Assembly: GCF_042242105.1 (NCBI RefSeq)
Contig: NC_092022.1
Coordinates: forward strand, 10,536,001 to 10,600,000
Source of the DNA: Pempheris klunzingeri
Lineage: Eukaryota; Chordata; Actinopteri; Acropomatiformes; Pempheridae
Length of the DNA: 64,000 nt
Direction of reading: 5' to 3'
A program made the position numbers and the translations under genes. Below, in pieces: positions 44,441-64,000 of the stretch. The notes beneath the pieces were generated by a model, which was not told where the DNA came from, ran no database searches, and worked only from the letters and a program-made list of their open reading frames with translations. Each line of letters opens with the position of its first letter. Position 1 is the first letter of the stretch.

Positions 44441-47400
44441 TGATTGACTGATTAAATCTTTATCTTGGCAAATTTTAGATGTCAAGCTTGGGGCAGAGAG
44501 CATAATACAGTAACAAAAACATGGATTAACCTCCAATATGATCAAGAAAGACCAACTAATGCCAAAAAAAATAAAAGTATTGCGACGTAGACTCCGTAAC
44601 ATCGTGTTTAAGGAGTGGTGGCACCTTGTACATGTACAAGATTGTACAAGATTGTAATGGAAAAATTGACCCAACTAATAGCCTGGCTCTAAACAATCCC
44701 CATTATTACAATAAATATACTGATAAATAATTTCACTATTTTGTGCCAAATACACTCAAGGATGTAGTGTTTTCCTTCCGAATATTATTCTTGTTTTAAA
44801 GGGCTGTAAAGCCTCTGAAAAACTAAATACTCACTCCAAAACTTAATCTAATGAAGGCCTTTTGGGCACGATGACCCACGCTAACTATTCAAAGGCATTT
44901 TAATAATTTTACAAATGGGAGAAACAAAAAGGACAAAAACTTGCATTCCCACATGAATACTGACAACTACCCATGTCCACACTCTCATCAAAAAGCAATT
45001 TCACAGGTACTATATGTACACATTAACCCATTATCTTCACATGTCCCAGCATAAGACAATATGTACAGTACTCAAAGACTCTTAATTAGTGCTATGAAGA
45101 AGTTCATCTGCAGAGCAAAATACAAAAAGACAAAACACTTCTCTTCAGATGTTTCATCCTGAGATATGACATGATGACTCAGTAGCAGGGGGAACTCTGG
45201 GATACGCAACTGCCTTTTAATAAGAATTTAACCACAAAAGAAGAACTCCCCTGTGGACTCATGCAACAAAAAAAAACCCCAAAATGAAAAAAATAAATAA
45301 ATAAAACACTACAATCTTTTCGGTTTCGGTTTACAAAGACAGTGGACGTTTTCTGAGCAGATGGAGGTGGATGTGTGGGTGAACAGAACTGTGTATTATT
45401 CAGCTCAGTGATGGAGGGCTGCAGACAGCATGACACAGTCCACGTGGTGCTGCATCAGACAGTAGGAGAGTAAACAGAATAGTCTGATGTCGAAAAAAAT
45501 CATCTGCAGTCCTTTTTTTATGGAGTCACATCGGTCTCAATATTAATGATTTCACACAGAGGGATTTACAAATGTATTTCAGGGTTTACATATAAAGTAC
45601 TCTCTGACAATTTTCATGACTTTTAGTTTTACAGTTTTTGCTGCATGAAGACTTTTTGCAGAGAAAAAGAAGTAGAAGAACAACAACAATAAGGCTCCAG
45701 CAGTGAGCGACGCAGCTTGGACCCCTTACAAATATGGTTCACAAAAGTTTTTCTATTTCATTAAATGACTCTACACTCACGTATTTGCCTGAGCCATCTG
45801 ATTGGCTACACATAATTCCCTGTTGAAAAAAAAATGCATTTGTGAATCGAGTTTTGTCTCAACAAACAAACACACACACACACAAATGCAGCTAAGTCCA
45901 CATACGAGAAGCAGTTTCAACCGTTTGTACATAAATGTAACAACATCCTAATATGTTTTTGATGAAAATTTCAAATAGTTTTAAATTCATCTATTTGTGG
46001 ATTTCAACTACATTTTTTAAAACAAGAAACGTGTGGTTTTTATATGTGAATTTGGTTTACATTTATATAAAACTATTTTAGCATGCATTGAATAATATTT
46101 ATGTAGAGAGAGTCAGTTATGATCTCAAAACACATTTGTGAACCCCTCTGTGTGCGTTCATTGATATTGAAACTGATCTGACTTGAACTCTTGTGCACTG
46201 ACTTCTTTTCACTTGTTGCCTCTAAAAAGTTAATCTGTCGGCAGTTAATCCCCCTTCAGCTGCAGAGAAATATACGTTGACCTTGAACACACAGCTTCCT
46301 CCGATGGCAAAGACACATCTATGCATGCAGCACAGTGATGACAGTATTAAGAGAGAATTAAGTTCTTTTTACTGTAATGGGGGCTGAGTATCCCAGCATG
46401 CATTGTGCAGACAGCAGGGAGACCCCCTGCATACAAGTAGATGGAACGGTTACAGGAGGAACCTGTAGGAATGAAGGTGACCAAAAATAAAAGGAGGAAA
46501 GAAAGTTGAATGAAAGATGTGAACTTTTGCTACATTTGTATGTTTTGCACTGAGCGAAAGAAATATATCAACATTAAAGTCTTACATCCCGAATTATATC
46601 CCGTTTTTAGCTCAGAAGTGTAGACAAAATTCATTCAAAGATAAATCTGTGAACACAAATATCTGCATAACATATAATCAAAAGTAAACCACAGAAAAAA
46701 TATCAATGAAAATGCTTTTCTCTTGTTTTTGTCCATGAAAGATAACTTACATTTACTACTTACTATTTACATGTGTGGGTGGGTTACATTACATTTACAT
46801 AGCATGTAAATTGAACATTTTTGTCTGTATGAAAATAAAGTGGTCTTTTGAATCGTTTTTGTTTGACGGTTGATATATATTTGGAAAATCTAAATAAAAG
46901 CTTAAAGAAAAAAAGCAATTAAACATGCTTCATGCTATGAGCCACTCTATAATTTCACAGGGTTACTAGTATAGATATGCTGGAGACTCACGTTTTGTGT
47001 AGGAGGATCAACAGCGAGTATCACAATGTCTTAATTGCCACAGTATGGCGTCACCGAGCTCATGCGTCAGCAGTAGGAGCACACTTATTTATTTTGCAGA
47101 AAAGCTTGAGGACTAAACCACATGAGCTCATCAGCGGGTGGGAACCTCTTGTAATGGAGCCTGCAGAGGATTTAGACAGTAACATTGGCACACATCACAC
47201 CCAGGAAAGCAAAGAGGATTCATCTGTGTCTGTCAACACAAATTTATGTTACTTTGATGCTGTCAGGGAAATAGTTGGATTTTACCAAGGTTTTAAGAGA
47301 ATACAAATGATTAAACAGAGGTCTTCAATTATCTATTTGCTTATTCATCTGCCTACTTGGGTGGTTTGTTTGTTTGCATGTGTGGCCAACCTCACTGATC

Positions 47401-47639
47401 TTTAAGCAGAAGAATCAGCTCTTTCTTGCGCATCTATGACTGTAACATGAGGTGTTAAAGATTCATGAATGAGAAAAGGCTCAGTAAGTGCTTGTGTTTT
47501 ACTGATGTCGTTGATGCACTACACCAGTGAGCCTCCAGCTTGACCTACTCGGACAAATAAACGTGATGAAAAGCTGCATCTTTATTCTTCCTTTCTGCTC
47601 AGTACAGCAGTAGTCCTACATGTTTAGCTTGCACCCACC

Positions 47640-47960
47640 GCCCCAAAAGACGACGTGTTAAGCCCCCGCCTCTTGCGTTGATCTGAGGCTCTGTGGGTAA
47701 TCTCGTCAACAGATCAGAGACGCAGGGACTGAGCACAAAGCAGGGCTACGCCATCCACCTCCTAATGGGATTGGTCGCCATCTCTAGATGTGCTGCAGCG
47801 ATTAGCTTGCTTGGGAGCATTCAGGGATTTAGACCTCAAGCACCCTGACCCAGGCAATTAGCACTACATGCTTAGGCAGAGTGACGTGAGTGTAATGCTC
47901 CATATCCCGAGGCAGAGCTGGACTCTGACATGGTGCTGAGAAGTGAGGCAGTACGAAAGG
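47640..47960 (+). promoter_or_regulatory. Candidate distal regulatory block upstream of gnat2
   Basis: GC-richer island about 3 kb upstream of gnat2 containing GATTAG (47800-47805), CAATTAG (47855-47861, identical to the PCE1/Ret-1 photoreceptor element) and a GTGACGTGA CRE-like site near 47881. Motif clustering only; no functional evidence. Confidence 0.25.
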
Positions 47961-48864
47961 GAGAGCCTGTTGTTGATGCATTCATTTTGATTTTGATCGT
48001 TTTTTTGTATGATTGGAATTACTGTTAAATCTTTTTAAAATCTGCCACTGATTCTGGAGTGAAATGATATAGTATATAGTATTCTGTCCCCACATGGGAC
48101 ATAATGCTTTATAATATTTTCACCTTTTAAGATAGGAAAGACTTTCTAAGGAGGATTTGATATCTTTTGAAACCACTGGGAAACTTTGTTTCACCATGTT
48201 TTCACCGTTATTCACGTGCGTCACACTTTTCAGAGTCAGAGATCCCAGTCTGTCAATCCTTCAGCTTCCCGCTGAGCCTATTTGACCCTGACATCACTAA
48301 ACTGGATGTGGGACTGTCTGGCTGGCTGAAGGACAAACCCAACTTTTTTTTCTTTTTAAACCTCCTCCTCCTACAATAAACACACACAAAATGTTAGAAA
48401 CACATGGGAATAATATATGCCAAGTTTAAAAATCCAATTATTGCCGTCTAGTTTAGGTTGAGCAGTTGCCGCCGGCCTTTATTAGATTTTATTTGATGAA
48501 AAAGCTTGTTTGGGGTGATGTAGATGACTGAGTAGTCCAGCAGCTGCTGGGTGTGGCTCCAAAACTGAAGCCTGAGTAAGAGACACTACTACTACTACTT
48601 CTGAAGTACAACAAACACATTCATCTGCATCTGGGCATATTTCACAATGACACGTTAAACACAAAGACTCACAAGAATGATGGCATCACTTAAACTCAAT
48701 GTAATGATTAGACACTTCTGTCTCAATATGCTTTTAGTCACACAACACACAGGTGGTATTAATATTCAGTCCATACGTTGAAGCCATGAAGTTTAAAACT
48801 TTACAGGAAAATGGTCTCTACAGGAAGCTCTCCCTAAAGTCATCTGTCCTTTCAGTCGACACTT

Positions 48865-49015
48865 TCTTATTATTATTATAGTCCTGCTGTTTTTATTATT
48901 GTTTTGTTCTTTTGTCTTTTAAATTGTTTATTCTACTGTGTTTCTACTGTATACAGCCCTTTGGGTCAAATGCTGTCGCTGTTAAATGTGCTTTACCCAG
49001 CCTCAACTTCAAAAA
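48865..49015 (+). repeat. Degenerate retroposon 3' tail
   Basis: 'ttattattattatag', 'acagccctttgggtcaa' and 'tgttaaatgtgcttta' look like a decayed fish retroposon ending. Confidence 0.4.
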
Positions 49016-50674
49016 GTACTGTGAACTACACGTGAGCTCCTTCTAAGTAAAATGATTTCTTAAGTTTAGCTGAAGTGAGTATGAGGCAGAGTTAATAAAA
49101 TAAAATAGGTTTCAGTCTTTTTAGTGTAAGATTCCTCAGACCTGTAGTGGAGAGACACAAATACTATGTGGAAATTTCATATTAAGACTTTATTTACTTG
49201 AAGACTTCTGTTGCCTCATATTAGCTTCAGATGAACTTCACGGTACATTTTTACACTGAATGAGGTCGGTGGATTACGTTCCTCATCACTTACACTGAAA
49301 ACACTCTTTGCATCCGGAATGAACAGAAGAATGTACAGTAGTCTCAATATGGGCATGTGAGCATTGTTTTAAGAGAAACTTATCCTATCCTTTTTTAAAT
49401 CCTTTTAGAAATCCTTTCCTTTTACAATAATACAATAAAGAAAATTATATTGTGAATTAGAAATTCTCTGTTCCAAGAGTAAACAAACAAGACTCAGATT
49501 CTGACCAACCATTCAGAGCTAATTTTGTACTATACAATTATTTATACTCATTCAATAGTCACAAAGCATATATTCAGCTCTACTGTGAACTGGGATACTC
49601 TCAAATACAAAGGTTTTAAACATTATTAATGCTTTCATAACACATCTAAAATGCAGTGTCAAAGTATGTACCATCTAGGGGGAAGTAAAAGATAAATCAA
49701 TGGACTTGACTACTATTTGAAAACTGGTGCTCCAAATGCAGAAATCTAAAACAGAGAGTTAAAACTCTCTACTGATGCACTTTATTGGCCGAGATACACA
49801 TAAGCAACCAGTCTTCTGTCTGCATAAGTATCCTCAGATATAGTGTCTCAGTACATGTCCTCCAACATGCAGTGTGGGAACATAGCAGTCCTGAAGTCCC
49901 ACTGACCTCCACCGATCAACCTCACAGGGCCGACCTGTTCATGGATCAAATCCTGCAACAACACGATTACTGTACGTAACATCACACCTCCTGTCTCAAA
50001 CTTCTGCCCCGGCTGGAGGAAAACACGAATATCTTTGAGATAATTTCAAGCATGTGGGATCCTGGTGAATCTGATACAAATGATGTAACTTGGGAAGCAC
50101 ATTTAGGTCATATTATCGCTGAGACCCCACTGAAGTGCACAGTGCAGTGACAGTTGCTTTATTTAGCAGGCACCACACCACCTGGGATTTAAACGTCTTA
50201 ACTATAAGAAGTTTATGAAAGCTTAATGCCTCCCTCTCTGCTTTGTCCATGTGACTGACAGTGAAGTCAAGAGTCCAACAGGCAGGAAATACAGAATGGA
50301 GCAAATGAGCAACACCTACACACTTACCCAAACCCCCAAAACCACACATTTATTTAAATGGCCAAAGCCAAATATTAAATATATATGTATAATATATATA
50401 AATATATTTACCAAGAGGGTTTATGTACTGCTTTCCTAATGTTTATGCCATAGCTGCAGAAACAGAGTAATATTAGTGCATTTCTGCCAAACTATACATG
50501 CACACACTACCATGTGATGGACAGGGACAAACATTTTGTGTATGTGTATACGGACAAATCAAATCAATCAATTCTAGTTGGGAAAACCGACGTTATCAAT
50601 GACTCTCACTGAGCCAAAGTATGTGAGTGTGTTTTCTTTTCTCTTTTTCTTTACATCATTCACTATTGCCCTCG

Positions 50675-50705
50675 TTAGACTAATTGGATTGACTGGCCAA
50701 TCAGG
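50675..50705 (+). promoter_or_regulatory. gnat2 proximal PCE1-like site and CCAAT box
   Basis: CTAATTG at 50680-50686 is the reverse complement of CAATTAG, the photoreceptor conserved element 1/Ret-1 core. GGATTG follows directly, and a CCAAT box is at 50697-50701, about 310 bp before the start codon. Consistent with cone expression; binding is inferred. Confidence 0.45.
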
Positions 50706-50993
50706 AAGAGGTACCTCTTTAAGTCAAGGGTTTAAGCAGAGAGAATTAAAGGGTGGATCTCTGGTGGCCAGAGCTGCTGAATTCATTTTACCCTTGAGAG
50801 GGTCCTATCTGATCAACTAATCGAAAACCAGGAAAGAAGCCAGGAAGGCTCAAGCACCTCCCTCCCAATCCCCTTCCGCTAGGAAATCGCCTTTCAGCAC
50901 GATTAGTGTTGGAGCCAGATTCTCTGCGGCTGTTCACAGACAACCGTCAAAATTTCCATCCTTGAGGATCTTGAGTTTGCGGAGGAAGAAAGC

Positions 50994-56981
<5,988 letters not shown>

Positions 56982-57002
56982 GCAGCTCCAGAGAGAAAAG
57001 AG

Positions 57003-57478
57003 GTACGCGGCGACCACATCACATTACTCCAGGGGACTTAGTTGATACAGAGTAATAGGACCCAGATGAGGCAGACACTTGGCAATTCAATTTAACCCTC
57101 ATATAGGGAATCATATTTGGCCGTCCTGTGTTGCCAAGCAACAACTTCTGACTATAACAAGAGCTCACACAAACTCAAACCACACAGACAATTCAGACCC
57201 TTTGGGACTGCTCAGGATGAGGAAGATAATGAGAAGCAAAAAGCAATGCTAGAAGCAATTTGTGATTAAAATCAGTTCCTCCCAAAAGCAGTACAACACA
57301 TTAACTTTTCATTTTAGAAATATATTGAAACTTGCAGAACGTGTGGCCCTGAAGCTACGAATGTAGAAAAATATCCATCTTTTAAGACAGTAGCAAAAGA
57401 TTTTATATGTCATTAAGGTGAATTCAACATATTTGAGATTGATGAGTTTTTTTTTAATCATTTTTCTCTACTTTGCAG
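57003..57478 (+). other. Probable gnat2 3' UTR intron
   Basis: Donor AG|GTACGC 21 bp after the stop codon, and a strong acceptor with a long T-rich tract ending tttgcag before 57479. The last exon would then be 57479 to about 57880, ending at AATAAA signals. gnai3 has a comparable donor 17 bp after its stop, which fits a shared ancestral 3' UTR exon. Read-through without splicing is also possible. Confidence 0.5.
57195..57370. repeat. Interspersed repeat copy, gnat2 3' region
   Basis: 'agaccctttgggact' and 'attaacttttcattttagaa' with 'ccctgaagctacgaatgt' match the copy at 55066-55190 in the same orientation, with an extra ~50-bp interior. Confidence 0.7.
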
Positions 57479-57851
57479 AACTTCCTTTCCTACCTTAACC
57501 CCTCATATATTGGCACTAACTGAGAAGTGTACTGATGGAGCTCAGAGGATCCTCAGTATGTTGTGTTCATGTCAAGTCCTGGTCCTCGAGTGCTTCAAGC
57601 ACATCACCAACACAACATCTGCAACACAGCGCATGTCCAGCTGATTTGACACAACTATCAACTCATCATATTTTTGTTGTGGACATACAGCTTCTTCCAA
57701 GATTCTTCAGTTTTTCTAAAGTACAGTATCACACCAGAGGCTGCTGGTTTGAAGGTATGAAGATGAAATAGTTGCTCACTCCTCGTTGCTTCCTTTTGAC
57801 TACTGTGTTGTGAGTTATATTTACTTTATTAAAACCAAGCTCTGTAAAATG

Positions 57852-57865
57852 AATAAAACAATAAA
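57852..57865 (+). promoter_or_regulatory. gnat2 polyadenylation signals
   Basis: Two AATAAA hexamers, at 57852-57857 and 57860-57865, at the end of the presumed 3' exon. A later AATAAA near 58250 could be alternative. Confidence 0.6.
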
Positions 57866-57899
57866 TCCGGGGGAAAATATTAATATTTTGAATAGCAAC

Positions 57900-60800
57900 C
57901 TTGCAACCTTGTTTTTGTTTGAGTACAGTAGTCTCTGTGGTCTTGATATTTAAACTGTAAAACGTTGCTGAGCAAATATCTCAGATATTCCCAGTACTTG
58001 CAGTATATCCAGATTACAAACCACATTGTACATGTATGTAATCTAAATAGTGTTAATGTATTCAATTCACTTAACATTTTAATGTGAAGAATAAATTTCA
58101 GAAGGTCAAACATGGTAGATAACCTTTGTACATAAGAGTAGATAATTCAATATATTTTGAAAGATAATCACTAGAGAGATGATGCTTTATTATGAAAAGG
58201 GAATGAAAATCTACCGAGTTTGTCCTTTCTTATGAAATGTAGAGGCATGAAATAAAGATGCATTAACTTCACACGTGTCTTTGTTTCTTTGCTGCAGAAC
58301 CACACTGTCAATCACTGAATAATGTATATAAAATTAGAGAACCAGGGATGCCAGCACTGATGGATATCTTCAGATCGTTACATGGCAGGGACAGTGCTGC
58401 TGTTATATAAGTTCCCTGTTCTAGTGAGAGGGGAAATGGCAGCGTATGGAAGTTCATTAACAATAAACCTATTGAGAGAGCAAAGTAAATTACAGCAGTA
58501 ATTAATCTGCAAGTCAGGATTTACTGTAAGATTGTGTGAGGACGGATTCATGATATTTGACAGCAAGCAAGGACAAAAAGAGCGTGCAATCACTTTGTGA
58601 AGCTAAGAAGAGGGACTATGTCGTATTCTCTTGCTCACACATTTAAAATGTCACGTTCGCAGCTTCAGTAATTTGCATTACATGGAAACTCTGGGGCAAA
58701 GTCGTGCAAAATATACTGGATCTGTCCTAGGCATGCACTGCTGAGACCTTTGAGCCAAAATTTGCGTTTTCTCAAAAACAGATGGAGTAAAATGTCAGCA
58801 GACCTTAAGGATAAGTCTGGTGGTATTATTCATTTTTCTTGTTGTCAACAAATCCCTTGAAAAGACCAGAACCAGAACAATTATTCCTCTGTCTCACAGA
58901 CCTTCCAGACGAAAAACTATTAAACTACTATTAATCACACATCAATGGCTGACATGTTTCTTCATTACAATGAATTTGACCACTGTAGTTTACAGTTCGT
59001 CATCCATAAATGCTCACTAGCGCATACATTCTCAGCTGAAAGTCTCCAACAAAAGACAGTTTTTACTTCTGTTTGAGTGACATTTGGCCTTTTTTTTTTA
59101 ACAATGAAACTACACATTTGTGACTTGTTTTAAAGATTTACAACATCAATACGATCTAACGGGCTTGGGACTGAGGATTTCAGAAAGCCTCGATAGAAGA
59201 AGCAACACTTTTTGGTTTTTGGTCTTTTCATGGGATTTGATGACGTTGCAAGTCTTACTTCTTGAATTGAACACGCACAACTTGAGAGTTTTGGGTTTGA
59301 AAATATTGTTGCGCTTAAGAATCGGTCCTTCAGTGACTCATTCCATTAATAAACTTCCACTGAGTGTTACACCACAGAGACAACATACAAGAGAGGACAA
59401 TGCGGACATATCAGTGAGCACTGGTGTGTGCAGCAGCTGGAACACACCGAGTCTTCAGCTCAAGCATACAGATGTGTCTCTGAGGGCTAAAAATACTGTT
59501 TCCAATTTGCATGACCGCCTCCCCTGCATGGTTTACGCAAGACCAGGCCTTTATAAATCTTGGATAACAGATGATTGGCGTTTCCTGTGTTAACATTTTG
59601 GTTTGGTTAAGAGTTTAAAATAGAAGAAAGGGAAGACAACTTTGTGCCGTCATTTAATGATGTTAAAATGAACCAATACAACTCCAGAAATGTAAAGAGA
59701 GCTCGACGTGAAAAGTCTTAATTTTTCTAGCAAGAAATGACTGATCTAACCCAAACTACAGTATATATCAGCAACAGACTTTCTCAGTATTCTGTGATGG
59801 CTACGGCCTAAAAACATAAATACAGCATCTGGCTATATCAGACATTTTATGTTTCATGTATTTATATATCTTCACTGATATCCATAGGATTAAAAAAATT
59901 ATTTTCTATATTGACCTCCGCTGAGTGAATAATATTAGTGATATTCAAACTCCTATGGAAAAAAAGTCCACTGGGAAATCAAGATCTCCCTTTTAAAACT
60001 GATTTGCAGTGATGTGCCTCATGTATAAAAATACTGCTCAATACAGTGTGGTCTAGTTAATAATTAAAATAACTACGTAGACAGCTGTGTTGCTACTGAA
60101 TTCATTAGACTCTTGCTAACTAATCCCAGACCCAAAAAGGTTACGTTATACATGCATCAAAACTGCTCACACAAAAAAACTTCCCCATACATAAGTTACG
60201 GCATCCACACATTCAAAAGTGGAAATACTATATAATTGCAACTCAAAATGAAAATAAAATAAAACAAATGCAAATATTCAATAAAAGCACTGTGATACAG
60301 ACTGGAGCTAAGAGAAGATGCAACACAAAAAAAGTGAACAGAATTTACACACCAGCTGTGAAACTGTGAAATGCAGTGATGGGTTTGATAAACAGTCTGT
60401 TTTGGTCCTTGTACACATGACAGATGAGCTATAAATGTGTCAGAGACATTGGAGGGGCTTTACCTGCCAGCCCCTGGGTGATGCAAAGGTCTTAAATATG
60501 ACAGGACTCTACAGAACTCACAGTGATCATTTCACAAGCCTCCCCCACTTATCACTTCCTCCCAGTATGCTCCGCATCATAATATCTATTAAGACAAAAG
60601 TGATCATGAAATCAAGTCCCCAAATTGTTGAATTTAGGTCCTGCATGCAGCATGGCCACCAGCTCTGTCCTTAGTAACACCTACTTTCCAATTCGCCCTC
60701 TGCAGACAAGACGTACCAGCCCAGAAGTCCTGATTCTCCTTCAGACACCTGCAAGGAAAACAATCATTAATACTCATGGCTGCAGGAAATTATTAAAGTT

Positions 60801-61850
60801 GATTCAATGCATCACACCTGAAAATGTTAGTTCAGTCTTCATCAACATGCATTTTATAGATCTGCTTCGTTGGTTCCTCTCACTGAAAACCAGCTGCTCC
60901 TGTCAGCCTCTCTATGCTGAGCTGAGTGCTAATGCTAGCATGCTAAAATGCACACAGCAAAACATCCTGACTGTGACATTCAGCATGTTAGCATGCTAAT
61001 GTTGCCATGTTAACACATTACTGTTTGATATATTCAATCTAAGTAAACTTGCGTAACTTATAGTCAGTTTTAATACAAGAAAAAGTAAAAAGCCAAACAG
61101 CAATTGTTATATTTAGCTTTTGTTTTATTAGCACTTCTGACACTGATTTCTAGTTACAGAAGGAGCATTTACTAAATGTGAATTCAATTGTCTTTAAGCT
61201 CGGTTAAGATATTTTCCCTCTGTACTTTACCATTACTGCTGGTTGTGGAGACATCCTAACAGTGCATGTTTAGGTTCAGTTGATAGATGGTGACCTGTAA
61301 TCCTGAGACCAGCTGACGGGTAATACCAAACAGCCATCACAATATGGGGGTGTGTGGGAGGGACCACTTTTATACTGTTTGAATGATTTACATGTTCTTA
61401 AACATGGAGTAGATGCATTGTGCTGTTATTTTCTTACTTCAGATGAATTGTTAGCCATCTGTCTCATCTGTCTGTGTTTGTTTCTGTGGATCTTTGAATT
61501 ATGAAGCAGTCTCACAAATAGTAGTCAATTCAAGTTTATTGCATTAGCTTTTGGCAGAGCTTTCAATCATATCACACAAGTCGGTTATTAATTCGATTTG
61601 ATTAGAACAGTTTGTTCATCGCCCTCAGTTCTTCCCTTTACTATTCAGTTGTATTTTTCTGATTTTTTTAGAAGTGACTACCTGCTCAGTTCATGATAAG
61701 TATGTTAGTGAATGAAAGTAATAAGGGTTGAGCCTCTGGGAGCTGGGAGTGTCTTGGTTAAACTTCACTGCAATGCACCCCGTTTTTATGAAGCTATTTA
61801 TCTGACGCTATTGTCACATGAAAGGTGATGACAGAGGTGAAAGTCAGTGT
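57900..61850. other. Spacer between gnat2 and gnai3 3' ends
   Basis: About 4 kb between convergent genes, presumably including the gnai3 3' UTR exon. Open frames at 59120-59593 and 60625-60999 have no recognisable domain. AT-rich, with one repeat listed separately. Confidence 0.45.
60900..61020. repeat. Teleost 'GCTAGCATGCTAA' repeat
   Basis: 'gctaatgctagcatgctaa', 'cagcatgttagcatgctaat' and 'gttgccatgttaac' form the ATGCTAA-rich repeat common in fish non-coding DNA. Confidence 0.65.
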
Positions 61851-61873
61851 GCTGACCTGCAGGGCCTGAAGCT

Positions 61874-63253
<1,380 letters not shown>

Positions 63254-63355
63254 TTAACAGAATCTCACACAGCAGATAAATAATCATTGAATTCCTTTTA
63301 GCTGCTTTGGTTTCGGGATCTTGGGGGTGAACCCGACCTGCACAGTGCTCGGCCT

Positions 63356-63893
63356 CCCAGATGTGCTCAGGGTCCTGCATTTACAGTTGATGTTAAACAT
63401 TATTACGTTATGAATGGGTGTGCATTAGAGCCATAGACTGTATAATACACACCCATATATATATATATATATAATCTATACAGTCTATAGTCAGAATGTG
63501 TGCGGACGCCATGTGTTCCCACAGTAGACTACCATTGATTGATTGTAGAGAAAGAGATTTACATCTAATATTAAAGCACTCATCCATAATGAATTCTGTT
63601 TGTTTGGAGGTTGTGCATGTTTTGCTATGGACAATTTACATGATTTTATATTATCATTTATCAGATATTTTACATTTAGTTTCACCTTGATAATGATGGA
63701 GAATGTCTTCACTGAAGCACTGATATTTGTTTTAAACTACAGCAAGACATTTATGTACAGCACTGAAATAAATACAGGATTTAAAAGGTATCCATACGCT
63801 TTCTAATGTACAGCCAGTCATAACGTCATAATGCGTAACGTCATCAGTAAATGCAGGACCCCGGGCAGATGTGGCAGGCTGAGCACATCTGGT
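63356..63893. mobile_element. MITE-like element with long terminal inverted repeats, gnai3 intron
   Basis: The left arm (about 63356-63412) reads 'ccagatgtgctcag', then 'ggtcctgcattta', then 'cattattacgttatga'. The right arm (about 63818-63893) carries the reverse complements of all three in order, with an 18-bp extra segment. The core of about 400 bp has no reading frame and holds an internal hairpin, 'atagactgtata'/'tatacagtctat' (63431-63488), around an (AT)n loop. Confidence 0.65.
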
Positions 63894-64000
63894 ACCCTCA
63901 CCGGTTAGGATGTGGTGTCAACTTAATTTGAATTCAAGGGACAAAACCGCAGCAGCTCTTTGTGGCACGTAAATGAAAAAGCACATTTACCAATAGCATC
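63894..64000. other. gnai3 intron, window edge
   Basis: No coding sequence of the preceding gnai3 exon is visible before the end of the window. Confidence 0.6.

Larger units (their letters stand above)
42251..50560. other. Intergenic region between ampd2 and gnat2
   Basis: About 8.3 kb separating two divergently transcribed genes. Old repeats are listed separately. The 142-codon plus-strand frame at 46977-47405 has no recognisable domain or splice partners and is not called as a gene. A GC-richer block at 47640-47960 may be regulatory. Confidence 0.5.

Noticed and set aside
46977-47405. 142-codon open frame between ampd2 and gnat2
   Set aside because: No recognisable family, no splice partners, and AT-rich codon use like surrounding non-coding DNA.
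59120-59593. 157-codon open frame downstream of gnat2
   Set aside because: No domain; lies in a spacer expected to hold only untranslated sequence.

Overview
The window is vertebrate nuclear DNA, almost certainly from a ray-finned (teleost) fish. It holds intron-rich genes with GT-AG splice sites, coding sequence most like vertebrate orthologues, short introns, AATAAA polyadenylation signals, (GT)n microsatellites and several repeat families that I recognise as common in teleost genomes. There is no operon, phage, CRISPR or bacterial content.

Layout: five complete protein-coding genes and one partial one. (1) atp5pb (+, coding 2016-6157), mitochondrial ATP synthase peripheral-stalk subunit b. 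(2) eps8l3 (+, 7647-14146), an EPS8-family adaptor. (3) gstm (-, 18678-14887), a single mu-class glutathione S-transferase. (4) ampd2 (-, 41799-22112), AMP deaminase 2, with a 12-kb first intron. (5) gnat2 (+, 50994-56981), cone transducin alpha. (6) The last two coding exons of gnai3 (-, 63211-61874), an inhibitory G-protein alpha subunit running off the right edge. Exons were joined by hand; all five complete models stay in frame and have family-typical lengths (250, 676, 219, 828 and 350 residues).

The block gnai3-gnat2-ampd2-gstm-eps8l3 has the order and relative orientation I know from human 1p13.3, with one gstm here where human has five. atp5pb next to eps8l3 is different: the human gene lies further away. 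The genes do not form one pathway. They cover ATP synthesis, actin/receptor signalling, detoxification, purine nucleotide balance and G-protein signalling. gnat2 and gnai3 are tandem-derived relatives with matching exon lengths, arranged tail to tail.

Non-coding sequence includes a TCTCGCGA/YY1-type promoter at atp5pb, a PCE1-like site upstream of gnat2, a GC-rich start region with a long purine tract at ampd2, retroposon tails, a nested repeat pair, two MITE-like elements, duplicated intron segments and a perfect 24-bp palindrome. I found no radically new system. The most notable protein-level oddity is the gnai3 C-terminus, which ends Ile-Gly-Leu-Tyr, so the cysteine that pertussis toxin modifies in Gi proteins is absent.
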